Positions 17,620-25,245 of a stretch of 55,472 bases of DNA are shown here, piece by piece. Source of the stretch: Balneolaceae bacterium (GTDB lineage: Bacteria > Bacteroidota > Rhodothermia > Balneolales > Balneolaceae); assembly GCA_007693395.1 (NCBI GenBank), contig REDS01000146.1, forward strand, positions 1 through 55,472. Reading direction: 5' to 3'. Each line of letters begins with the position of its first letter. Position 1 is the stretch's first letter. Made by a program: the position numbers and the translations under genes. The notes below the pieces were generated by a model. That model saw only the letters and a list, made by a program, of their open reading frames with translations, did not search any database and was not told the origin of the DNA.

Positions 17620-18939
17620 TTATTTTATGATTAATTCCGGAACAAGTGTGCTGCTGTCAGCTTCTAAAATCCATTTTGAGAGTTGGTGAGATGTATGCTT
17701 CTTTGCGCCTGCATAGGTCATCAAACCTGCAAATTTTGTCATCATCTCTTCATTGCTGAGGGGGTTTTCAGGGTCACCTTTGGCTGATTTTATTTCCGAT
17801 TCAAATTTCATCCCGCCGGTACTTACCGTAACCTTTGCTCCCCAGTTTTTGGGATATGCCTCATTGAATTTTTCATCGGTTCGCACTGCTGTTTTTTCAA
17901 TCAAGCCGGTTGATGCATTTCCAATAAGTTCACGCCCCTCAAAGTGAGGCAACATGGGAAATCCCTTCAGCAACGCCAGGCATACACAGTACTGGATACT
18001 GAATTTTGCGGCAAACGTAGTTTCAGGCGATGGGTTGTCGGTAACCCGAAGTGCTGTTTCGTACGTGTTTATTTCAATATTTTCAATCTCTTTCGTATCT
18101 GAAACCGCCAAATTTAACCTCTCTCTGATATCGAGTGCGGCATCAATGGCAGGGTGGGTGTGTCTGCAGGATGGGTACGGCTTGATGGAGGTTTCATTCA
18201 ATTTCCAGCCGGCAGACTCTGCCGTAACAGCTTCGGGTTTTGGGTTGAGGCATAGGCCTGCGAAAAAGCCTTTTTTGCCCTCAAATATTTTTTCAGAGCC
18301 GGTAAAGTTTTCAGCTGCCAGCAGTGCAGCTTTAAGCCCGGCTTCAGCAGCATGGCCGGCGTGCAGGTGTTTGCTCATGGCAGCATCTTCATTAAACTGC
18401 CAAAGCCCGGCAGCCTGTGTACCTGCATTTCCCATAGCCCAGACAAACTGGTCTTCGTTCAGGCCAAGAAGAGCAGATGCCGTAGCCGCCGCACCATAAA
18501 CACCAGCAGTAGCTGTATTATGAAAAATCTTGTAGTGCTCCTCTCCAAGTGCCTCACCAACCCTGCACATTGTCTCGTAGCCGTGCAGTGATGCAACAAG
18601 GCAATCATGAAAATTCTTCTTTAGAAAACGTGAAAGATGCCACGCAACCGGAAAAACCACGCAGGCAGGGTGTGTAACTGACCCTCGGTGCAGATCGTCC
18701 GTCTCTGTGATGTGCGATTGTGCCGCCATCAAAAAAACCTGCTGAAGTAAACCGTCGCCTGCCCATTTAGAGTGGTATCTGCCAAGAATAGTGCCTTGCT
18801 GTGCAACCGTTCCTGCAGCAAAACAACCTGCCCAATCAAGCATAAAGAGCCGCACATCCTGCAGATGGCCCTCTTCAACAGGTTTTCTGTTTAATAGGTG
18901 ATAAAGCTGCCTGCTTATTGATTCCACGAGTAGATCCAC
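17620..18939 (-). CDS. MmgE/PrpD family protein (cis-aconitate decarboxylase / 2-methylcitrate dehydratase superfamily)
   Basis: The 439-residue protein matches the MmgE/PrpD fold over its length: an N-terminal DWAGCFAAGTVA, a helical HGYETMCRVGEAL segment, and KPYPSCRHTHPAIDAAL near residues 260–275, the conserved Cys/His region. The family includes 2-methylcitrate dehydratase and the itaconate-forming cis-aconitate decarboxylase. The start is a GTG at 18939 that overlaps the end of the MaoC gene by 25 bases; a second in-frame GTG at 18927 would reduce this to 13. Its place among CoA-transferase, hydratase and lyase genes parallels the MmgE/PrpD gene in the Pseudomonas aeruginosa itaconate cluster. 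The exact reaction is unknown. Confidence 0.88.
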   Translation of the reverse strand: MDLLVESISRQLYHLLNRKPVEEGHLQDVRLFMLDWAGCFAAGTVAQQGTILGRYHSKWAGDGLLQQVFLMAAQSHITETDDLHRGSVTHPACVVFPVAWHLSRFLKKNFHDCLVASLHGYETMCRVGEALGEEHYKIFHNTATAGVYGAAATASALLGLNEDQFVWAMGNAGTQAAGLWQFNEDAAMSKHLHAGHAAEAGLKAALLAAENFTGSEKIFEGKKGFFAGLCLNPKPEAVTAESAGWKLNETSIKPYPSCRHTHPAIDAALDIRERLNLAVSDTKEIENIEINTYETALRVTDNPSPETTFAAKFSIQYCVCLALLKGFPMLPHFEGRELIGNASTGLIEKTAVRTDEKFNEAYPKNWGAKVTVSTGGMKFESEIKSAKGDPENPLSNEEMMTKFAGLMTYAGAKKHTSHQLSKWILEADSSTLVPELIIK

Positions 18940-19766
18940 TTAACCGTTGCCATCATGGCAATTTTATTGTCGGGCCCAAGCACCCTCATTTCCACTTTTG
19001 TATTGTCCACATCTTTACTGGTGATGGTAAGCTCTTCACCCAGATAAATCGGCCCAACTGCCTTATAACTTACCTCTTCGATAACTTTACCATCCGATTT
19101 TGATTTAAACGCATTCAGGAGAAGCGTTAACAGCAGCGGTCCGTGCACCACAATATTGGGATATCCCTCTTCTTCTGTGGTGTAGGGAAAATCGTAATGA
19201 ATTTTATGGCCGTTAAACGTTAGTGCAGAGTAACGAAAAAGATCTGTTGACGTAAGCACACGGCTCTTTTTCCAATCGAAATCTATATCCATCGGTTTCG
19301 TACGGATTGGGTGCGCACCCTCTTCTGATGCTTCCCGGTAAACAATCTGCTGCTCTTCATCAATTGCCACAGCACCATATGCACTTATCTGATGGCGAAC
19401 CGTTACAAAACAGAGTTTACCACTCGAACCCTCTTTCTCTTCAATTTTTACAATTGTGGATTTCTTATCCGCCGGGGCACCGGTTTTCAGCGGTTTCTTA
19501 AATTGAATGGTACCGCCTGCCCACATACGTTTGGGCAGATCAACAGGAGGAAGAAAGCCCCCTTTTTTTGCATGGCCATCGGCTGCAAGATCAGATTGCC
19601 TGCCCATTGGTGTAAAATACACCCAATGTGCACAGGGGGGCAGCACAGTGCCAGCCTGCACCTCTCCGGGGTCCCTGTCGAGCATTGCTTCAAACCTCTG
19701 CAGCTGTTCGGGTGCCATTGAGTCGTTCTGATCTTTCGATTTTCCAATCCACTCTTCGTAACTCAT
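18915..19766 (-). CDS. MaoC-type acyl-CoA hydratase (itaconyl-CoA / mesaconyl-C4-CoA hydratase-like)
   Basis: The 283-residue protein has the double-hotdog layout of the HTD2/mesaconyl-C4-CoA hydratase group. The N-terminal half contains LPPCAHWVYFTP. The C-terminal half contains FNGHKIHYDFPYTTEEEGYP and VVHGPLLLTLLL, the hydratase signature with its HYD and catalytic His region. Members hydrate itaconyl-CoA or mesaconyl-CoA to citramalyl-CoA. Its ATG overlaps the TGA of the CoA-transferase gene (ATGA, 19763–19766), a sign of translational coupling. With the transferase and the CitE-type lyase it makes a complete three-step route from the free acid to acetyl-CoA and pyruvate. Confidence 0.86.
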   Translation of the reverse strand: MSYEEWIGKSKDQNDSMAPEQLQRFEAMLDRDPGEVQAGTVLPPCAHWVYFTPMGRQSDLAADGHAKKGGFLPPVDLPKRMWAGGTIQFKKPLKTGAPADKKSTIVKIEEKEGSSGKLCFVTVRHQISAYGAVAIDEEQQIVYREASEEGAHPIRTKPMDIDFDWKKSRVLTSTDLFRYSALTFNGHKIHYDFPYTTEEEGYPNIVVHGPLLLTLLLNAFKSKSDGKVIEEVSYKAVGPIYLGEELTITSKDVDNTKVEMRVLGPDNKIAMMATVKWIYSWNQ

Positions 19767-20893
19767 AATCCTAACTCCTTTTTAATTTTTTCGTTGTGCT
19801 CGCCAAGAGCCGGTATCGGGCCGAATAGAGTTTCATATCCTGCAAAAATTGCGGGACGATCAGCCATTTGCACATTGCCTGCTTCACTTTCAACTTCAAT
19901 AAGCCGCAGTTGTGGATGACCCACAAACTCAGCCATGCTGTTGAGGTTTGCATACGCAATCTTCTGCTCTTTCAGCCTGCTCAATACATCAGTATAACTC
20001 AATTCACTGAACTTCCGTTGAATCTGCCTGTTCAGTTCATCCCTGTTCGCCACTCTGAGAGAATTTCGACTGAACCGTTCGTCTTCCGGGTTGATAGAGC
20101 CATCCATCACGCCATCGCAAAACCGTACCCATTCACGCTCATTCTGGATGCCAATCATCACCTCACGCCCACCTGATGTTTTAAATGGGCCATACGGAGC
20201 AATGGCAGCATGATGAACTCCCGTTCTCGCCGGGGCTTTACCGCCATATTTTTGATGCAGCCAGGGTACCATCATCCAGTCGGCCATGGAATCGAACATG
20301 GACAATTTTATACCGGTACCTTTGCCTGTTTTCTCTTTCTGAATGATCGCCTCCAGGATAGCCGAATAAGCGTGAATGCCGGTGCTGATGTCTGCAATAG
20401 AGATTCCCGTTTTTGCCCGGGTTTCGCCATCTCCAGTCACATCGATGAGTCCGGTTTCTGCCTGAACAAGATTGTCATACGCTTTCATTTTAGCATACTC
20501 TCCCTCTTCGCCATATCCGCTTATATCACATGTAATAAGGTGTGGATGCTCGTCCCTCAGTTTTTCGCTGTGTAGATTTAGCCTTTTCAGTGCACCGGGA
20601 GCCAGATTCTGTATAAACACATCCGCTTTGGCGATCAGTGCCAGAAAAAGTTTTCTACCCTCATCCGATTTAATATCTGCAGTTACCGATTCCTTTCCGC
20701 GGTTCAGCCATGAGAAATAAGTACTTTGGCCTTTTACAACTTCATCGTACTGGCGGGCAAAATCACCGGTGCCTTCACGCTCTATTTTGATAACCCTGGC
20801 ACCTGCATCTGCCAGCCTGCAACTCGCGAACGGAGCCGAAACAGCCTGTTCAATGCTAACTATGGTGATATTTTCGAGCGGTTTGAATTTCAT
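19763..20893 (-). CDS. CaiB/BaiF family CoA-transferase
   Basis: Family III CoA-transferases move CoA between carboxylic acids. This one has the N-terminal VSAPFASCRLADAGARVIKIE, the NRGKESVTADI segment and the catalytic aspartate in SIADISTG at about D168. I start at the ATG at 20893, 10 bases past the acyl-CoA dehydrogenase stop. An earlier in-frame ATG at 20932 would add 13 residues and overlap that gene. The product is 376 residues, a little shorter than formyl-CoA transferase. By context it would activate the substrate acid (itaconate, or possibly mesaconate or methylsuccinate) using succinyl-CoA. The substrate is inference from neighbours. Confidence 0.92.
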   Translation of the reverse strand: MKFKPLENITIVSIEQAVSAPFASCRLADAGARVIKIEREGTGDFARQYDEVVKGQSTYFSWLNRGKESVTADIKSDEGRKLFLALIAKADVFIQNLAPGALKRLNLHSEKLRDEHPHLITCDISGYGEEGEYAKMKAYDNLVQAETGLIDVTGDGETRAKTGISIADISTGIHAYSAILEAIIQKEKTGKGTGIKLSMFDSMADWMMVPWLHQKYGGKAPARTGVHHAAIAPYGPFKTSGGREVMIGIQNEREWVRFCDGVMDGSINPEDERFSRNSLRVANRDELNRQIQRKFSELSYTDVLSRLKEQKIAYANLNSMAEFVGHPQLRLIEVESEAGNVQMADRPAIFAGYETLFGPIPALGEHNEKIKKELGL

Positions 20894-20903
20894 GGAATGA
20901 AGT

Positions 20904-22067
20904 TTAGTACGATCTCGGAAGGCCAAGCACATGTTCCGATAGATACGCCAGTATGAGATTTTTTGATATCGGTGCTACCTGGTAGAGCCTTGTTTCACGG
21001 AATTTTCTTTCTATGGCAAAGTTAGCATCGAACCCTCTGCCCCCATAGGTTTGCATTGCAACATTGGCTGCTTCCCAGGATGCTTCGGATGCAAGCAGCA
21101 GCGATGTATTTGCCTCTTCACCGCAATTTTCACCCGCTTCAAACACAGCACACCCTTTCTTCACCATCATTTCTGCTGCCAGCATAGATGCGTAAGCACG
21201 TGCAATCGGGAATTGAATCCCCTGATTCTGGCCAATCGGGCGCTCAAACAGCTCGCGCTGGTTAGCCCACTTTACTGAACGGTTGATGAACCATTTCGCA
21301 TCACCAACACACTCCGAGGCGATCAACAGGCGTTCGGCATTCATTCCATCCAGAATATAGCGGAACCCTCTGCCAAGCTCTCCAACTAGGTTTTCATCAG
21401 GGATGAACAGATCGTTAATGTAAATCTCCGTGAGGGAATGGTTCATCATGGTGCGGATGGGGCGGATATCGAGTGATTTTCCTTTCTCTTTTCGCATATC
21501 CACAAGAAATGTTGACAGGCCATCTACTTTTTTCTGCACTTCGTCTATAGGCGTAGTGCGTGCAAGAAGCAGCATCAAGTCAGAGTGTTGCCCCCGGCCG
21601 ATGTAGAATTTATGACCGTTTACCAGGTACCCGCCATCCACTTTTTTGGCAAAGGTGCGGAGTTTGGTTGTATCGCTGCCGGTATGCTTTTCGGTTACTC
21701 CAAACACCTGTAGGCGAAGCTCGCCTGAAGCAATTTTTGGCAAAAACCGCTGTTTTTGTTCTTCATTTCCGTGCTTCAACAGTGTGCCCATGATATACAT
21801 CTGTGCATGGCATACACCACCGTTACATCCGTTAGCCTGTATCTCTTCCATCACAACAGTCGCCTCAGTAAGAGACCTGCCCTCGCCTCCATATTGCTTC
21901 GGAATTAAAACCGACAGCAAACCGCTTCGGCTCAGTTCGTCCACAAATTCTGATGGATATCTTCTGTTCTCATCGAGATCCTGCCAGTATTCGTCCGGGT
22001 ATTTTGCTGTGATATCGCGAACACGCTGACGGAGCTCTTCGTGGTTTTCGTTTAAATCAATCTTCAT
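20904..22067 (-). CDS. Acyl-CoA dehydrogenase
   Basis: The 387-residue protein (ATG at 22067 chosen; an upstream ATG at 22106 would overlap the lyase gene) has the acyl-CoA dehydrogenase order. An N-terminal helical domain contains SGLLSVLIPKQYGGEG. The middle beta domain has VFGVTEKHTGSDTTKLRTFAKK. The C-terminal four-helix domain has YGGRGFDANFAIERKFRETRLYQVAP. These enzymes use FAD to introduce an alpha,beta double bond in acyl-CoA. In this operon it could oxidise methylsuccinyl-CoA to an unsaturated C5 dicarboxyl-CoA that the MaoC protein then hydrates. That role is inferred only from position. Confidence 0.93.
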   Translation of the reverse strand: MKIDLNENHEELRQRVRDITAKYPDEYWQDLDENRRYPSEFVDELSRSGLLSVLIPKQYGGEGRSLTEATVVMEEIQANGCNGGVCHAQMYIMGTLLKHGNEEQKQRFLPKIASGELRLQVFGVTEKHTGSDTTKLRTFAKKVDGGYLVNGHKFYIGRGQHSDLMLLLARTTPIDEVQKKVDGLSTFLVDMRKEKGKSLDIRPIRTMMNHSLTEIYINDLFIPDENLVGELGRGFRYILDGMNAERLLIASECVGDAKWFINRSVKWANQRELFERPIGQNQGIQFPIARAYASMLAAEMMVKKGCAVFEAGENCGEEANTSLLLASEASWEAANVAMQTYGGRGFDANFAIERKFRETRLYQVAPISKNLILAYLSEHVLGLPRSY

Positions 22068-22077
22068 TCTTGTAATT

Positions 22078-22941
22078 TTATTGTTGATAATATTTTGCAA
22101 GGGCAAGCACCCTTTTGGCCTGATTAATTACGGGTGGTTCAAGTACTGTTCCTCTCCACGCAACGGCATGCCCACCCGCTTCATCAAATACCCGAACCAT
22201 TTCTGCTGCATCTTCAACTTCCTTCGGGGTTGGTGTAAACGTGCTATTGATTGAGGTTACCTGTTTGGGGTGAATAGCTGCTTTTGCTGTAAATCCAAAA
22301 CGTTTGGCATTGGCAGTTTCAGTCTGCAAACCTGCTTCATCATCGAGGCCAAACCACGGCATATCTATCAGAGAAAGGTTCAACCCGCCGGCACTTCGAA
22401 TAAACCCGGACCGATATGCTGAAAGTACATCCCACTCTTTTGTGCAACCAAGTTCCATTGCGAGATCGTACCCTCCAAAAATGGTACCGGTAACGAGATT
22501 TGTACTTAAGATAGCCCGGCAGTTTTCAAGGGCAAGCGCTGTTTCGATAAGCGGAATAAGCTGTGTTTTCCGGTCGAACATGATAAGCTGTTTAGATAGC
22601 CTTTCCAGCAATCCTGCTTCTGTAAGTTTTGGAATTACCAGCCCTCCAACCGGCTTACTGAGCTCTCTAATCATTTCAAGATCACTTTTCCCCAATTCCG
22701 AATCGACCGAATTGATACGAAGAACTACAAGCGGGTGATTTTGCGTGCCATGCTCAAGAAATGTAAACACTAAAGACCGTGCCTCTGTTTTTTCATTTTG
22801 AGGCACACTGTCTTCAAGGTCAATACAGAGAACATCAGCACCGGAGGCTTCGGCTTTTTCCCACTTATCCAATTTGCCGGCAGGTACAAACAGCAAACTT
22901 CGTACAGCCGTAAGATTTGCTATGTTATTAGGTTCCGCCAT
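22078..22941 (-). CDS. HpcH/HpaI (CitE-like) CoA-ester lyase, likely citramalyl-CoA or malyl-CoA lyase
   Basis: The 287-residue protein starts with RSLLFVPAGKLDKWEKA, has the acidic metal/substrate motif CIDLEDSVP (about residues 39–47), and ends with the diagnostic AAIHPKQVTSINSTFTP. The order and length match the CitE-like lyases that split citramalyl-CoA or malyl-CoA by retro-aldol (Mg2+-dependent). It lies 15 bases downstream of the gene for the 179-residue protein and 10 bases upstream of the acyl-CoA dehydrogenase start. In an itaconate route it would release acetyl-CoA and pyruvate from citramalyl-CoA. Confidence 0.9.
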   Translation of the reverse strand: MAEPNNIANLTAVRSLLFVPAGKLDKWEKAEASGADVLCIDLEDSVPQNEKTEARSLVFTFLEHGTQNHPLVVLRINSVDSELGKSDLEMIRELSKPVGGLVIPKLTEAGLLERLSKQLIMFDRKTQLIPLIETALALENCRAILSTNLVTGTIFGGYDLAMELGCTKEWDVLSAYRSGFIRSAGGLNLSLIDMPWFGLDDEAGLQTETANAKRFGFTAKAAIHPKQVTSINSTFTPTPKEVEDAAEMVRVFDEAGGHAVAWRGTVLEPPVINQAKRVLALAKYYQQ

Positions 22942-22956
22942 ATATAAATGTATTGT

Positions 22957-23496
22957 TTAATTTTGAATGTATGATAAAACTTCAGGCCTAAGTTGCAGTT
23001 TGGCAGCTGCCTCGAAGTGCTCATCAATGTAGATCCACTCGTTCGGGGGCCTGTTTTTTAGCTCAACCACAAATGTTTTCAGATAAAAGAGCTTGCAGGC
23101 TTGTGCCTTAACCTCATAATCTTTCAGCAGTTTATTTCTGCTAAGCACAATACCCTTAATCAAATCAATCGCCTCCTCTTTTGCGCCATTTTCATCAATT
23201 TTACTGGTGAGTATTTTTCCATCGTCAAGTGTTTGAATAGCCGAAGCAGGATAAGAGGAGACCCGCTCCTTCACGGGGCGGAGGCAATCAACAGCTACCA
23301 GATCGTTGTACACCATTCCTTTTTTCAGATAGGTATCCATTTTTACCGAAACAGATACATAATACCAGGGGTACCAAATGGTTATCTGCCCGGACTTTTC
23401 AAACCGCTTCAAAAACCTTCGGAATGGATACGCACTCTTTATGCCAAATTGAATCTGTTTATTGGTTAGTTCGGCAAGTACTGCTGTTTGAGCCAT
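22957..23496 (-). CDS. Unknown 179-residue protein in the CoA-ester catabolic operon
   Basis: No family is recognised. The protein has no signal peptide or membrane segment. It looks like a globular alpha/beta protein with an aromatic stretch (ITIWYPWYYVSVSV, about 38–51), a charged middle region and a C-terminal NEWIYIDEHFEAAAKLQLRP. It lies 35 bases downstream of the symporter stop and 15 bases upstream of the lyase start, so it is almost certainly co-transcribed with them. It could be an accessory enzyme or a regulator acting with the transporter; nothing in the sequence decides this. Confidence 0.75.
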   Translation of the reverse strand: MAQTAVLAELTNKQIQFGIKSAYPFRRFLKRFEKSGQITIWYPWYYVSVSVKMDTYLKKGMVYNDLVAVDCLRPVKERVSSYPASAIQTLDDGKILTSKIDENGAKEEAIDLIKGIVLSRNKLLKDYEVKAQACKLFYLKTFVVELKNRPPNEWIYIDEHFEAAAKLQLRPEVLSYIQN

Positions 23497-23531
23497 TTTT
23501 GCAGGAGAATTTACTCCAAATTGGATGAATC

Positions 23532-25037
23532 TTATTTTCTTACCGGAGAGAAGATTTCGTTCAGTTTCTCTTCGGGCATAGGCTTTGTAAAGAGACTAAC
23601 AACCACCATCACAGCTGATGCAAGCAGCACACATACTCCTGCCGCGCCAAATGGATTTTGCCAGCCAACTACAAGCCACATTGCTGCATAGCTAATCACA
23701 CCAACAAGAAACGATGATATTGCACCGGCTTTGGTAGATCTTCGCCATATTGAACCGATTACCAGCGGGCCCGCAGCGCCACTCATGATACCGCCAACTC
23801 CAATCCAGAGTAGTACGGCAAGGAAGTCCGGCGGATTCCATGCAAGCCACATCGCTGCAAAAACGGTTATAACTGTGGCAACACGTGATATGTTGAGGGC
23901 AGTTTTTTCAATCTCCTTTTGAGATTTATTGGGATGAATTTTTTTCGAAAAGGTTTTTCGGTAAAGGTCATTACTAAAGATTACCGCTATGGAAACGAAT
24001 AGCCCGTCAGCCGTGGATATGATTGCAGAGAGAATGGCGATTCCCAAAAAGCCTGCAAGTGCCGGGGGAAAAAGTTCAACAAAAAGTGCCGGTATGGCTG
24101 CATCGGGTCGAAGCTCCGGCCCGATTACTGCCCTTGCATGAAGGCCGCCCAAAACTGCAAAGCCAAGAATGGAGCCAATCGGGATGGCCAATATCAGAAA
24201 CTTTCGGAGCTGTGCCGAATCTTTCAGGGCGAATGCTTTATTGCCAATGTGGGGATTCATGGCAAATGGCAGATGAGCAATAAACATCAGAATCACAAGC
24301 CATAAACTGCCAAAAATTGGATCGCCGGGCGAAAAGTAATTATCCCATGTTAAGGAAGCATCCTGAGCGCCAATTGCCTCATTTATACCGGCAGCACCAC
24401 CGCTTTCGGTTCCGGTTCCAAGAAAGAAGAGTACGGTAATTAGTACTGCAATAAGCAGCATCAAGCCACCCTGAAATGCATCGGTTAAAATATCGGCATG
24501 AGAGCCCCCTATAGTAATATAGATTCCGATCACGATTACCGTTACAATAACACCCAGGCGGTAATCAACGCCAAGCATCACTTCAAAGGCAGTGGCTGCA
24601 GCAACTACCTGAGCCGTTACATAGTAGATAAGCAGCAATGAGAGCAGTGCAAACCCAACCCTCAAAAAATCACTATCGAAACGCTGCCCCAAAAACTCCG
24701 GGAGTGAGTTAGATCGAAAAGCATCGCCCGCACGCTTGATAAGCTGAACGGATAGGATAAGGCCAATGTAAATTCCTATCGGGTAAATGGCCGGATACCA
24801 AAGTGCTGGGAAACCTTTATCATAAGCAAGCCCCGGAATGCCCATAAACGTGGAGCCGCTGGCAATGGTAGAGGCTAGTGCAAGGATGAGGATATACGGG
24901 CCGTAAGATTTACGGGCTACTGCAAAGTCTTCATCTGTTTTTGTTTTGGTCATGGCATAAAAACCAATTCCAAGCGTACCAACAATAAAAAAGACTAACC
25001 AGAACCAGGCCCATGTGCCAATTGTTACTTCTTCCAT
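23532..25037 (-). CDS. Sodium:solute symporter (SSS family)
   Basis: The 501-residue protein has about 13 hydrophobic segments and SSS-family features. These include the first-helix region TLGIGFYAMTKTKTDEDFAVA, GPYILILALASTIASGSTFMGIPGLAYDKG (sodium/substrate site helix 1), and ITIGGSHADILTDAFQG, the family's conserved mid-protein signature region. It would import an organic anion with Na+ into the cytoplasm. Its place at the head of the CoA-transferase/hydratase/lyase operon suggests it brings in the acid that the operon degrades. The tiny upstream frame at 25045–25134 ends 7 bases before its ATG. Confidence 0.93.
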   Translation of the reverse strand: MEEVTIGTWAWFWLVFFIVGTLGIGFYAMTKTKTDEDFAVARKSYGPYILILALASTIASGSTFMGIPGLAYDKGFPALWYPAIYPIGIYIGLILSVQLIKRAGDAFRSNSLPEFLGQRFDSDFLRVGFALLSLLLIYYVTAQVVAAATAFEVMLGVDYRLGVIVTVIVIGIYITIGGSHADILTDAFQGGLMLLIAVLITVLFFLGTGTESGGAAGINEAIGAQDASLTWDNYFSPGDPIFGSLWLVILMFIAHLPFAMNPHIGNKAFALKDSAQLRKFLILAIPIGSILGFAVLGGLHARAVIGPELRPDAAIPALFVELFPPALAGFLGIAILSAIISTADGLFVSIAVIFSNDLYRKTFSKKIHPNKSQKEIEKTALNISRVATVITVFAAMWLAWNPPDFLAVLLWIGVGGIMSGAAGPLVIGSIWRRSTKAGAISSFLVGVISYAAMWLVVGWQNPFGAAGVCVLLASAVMVVVSLFTKPMPEEKLNEIFSPVRK

Positions 25038-25044
25038 AGTTCTA

Positions 25045-25134
25045 TCAGGTCCAGTCTTCCTTTTTGCTTACATAGTAAATTCCACCCACCCAGTAGATGA
25101 GAATAATGATTCCGAGAAGGAGGAGGAGATTCAT
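25045..25134 (-). CDS. 29-residue single-helix membrane peptide, symporter accessory-like
   Basis: An ATG at 25134 opens a 29-codon frame ending with TGA at 25045. The peptide starts MNLLLLLGIIILIYWVGGIY and ends in a charged tail (VSKKEDWT), so it is one transmembrane helix with a short charged end. It is preceded by a purine-poor leader but is spaced only 7 bases from the symporter start. Similar tiny genes sit directly before SSS-family symporters in other bacteria and are annotated as symporter small accessory proteins. I assign it by position and shape, without sequence comparison. Confidence 0.7.
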   Translation of the reverse strand: MNLLLLLGIIILIYWVGGIYYVSKKEDWT

Positions 25135-25176
25135 ACTTCTTATGTGAGATTAGATGAGCAATGAGCAGAAATAATC

Positions 25177-25220
25177 ATTAAGCATCGGGCCACATAAAGC
25201 ACATTCACCCGATGCTTAAT
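25177..25220. repeat. 13-bp perfect inverted repeat with 18-nt spacer
   Basis: Arms at 25177–25189 and 25208–25220 (ATTAAGCATCGGG / CCCGATGCTTAAT) are perfect complements. The repeat lies between the stop of the MBL gene (25246) and the start of the 29-residue peptide (25134), both minus strand. It is 26 bases past the MBL stop. On the minus strand no T-run follows it, so it is either an unusual terminator or an operator for the symporter operon. Confidence 0.6.
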
Positions 25221-25245
25221 CTTAGGCGCTAATGAACAAAATCAA

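Noticed and set aside
20894-20932. Upstream start for the CaiB CoA-transferase
   Set aside because: It adds a non-homologous 13-residue extension and overlaps the acyl-CoA dehydrogenase end; the ATG at 20893 fits the family N-terminus.
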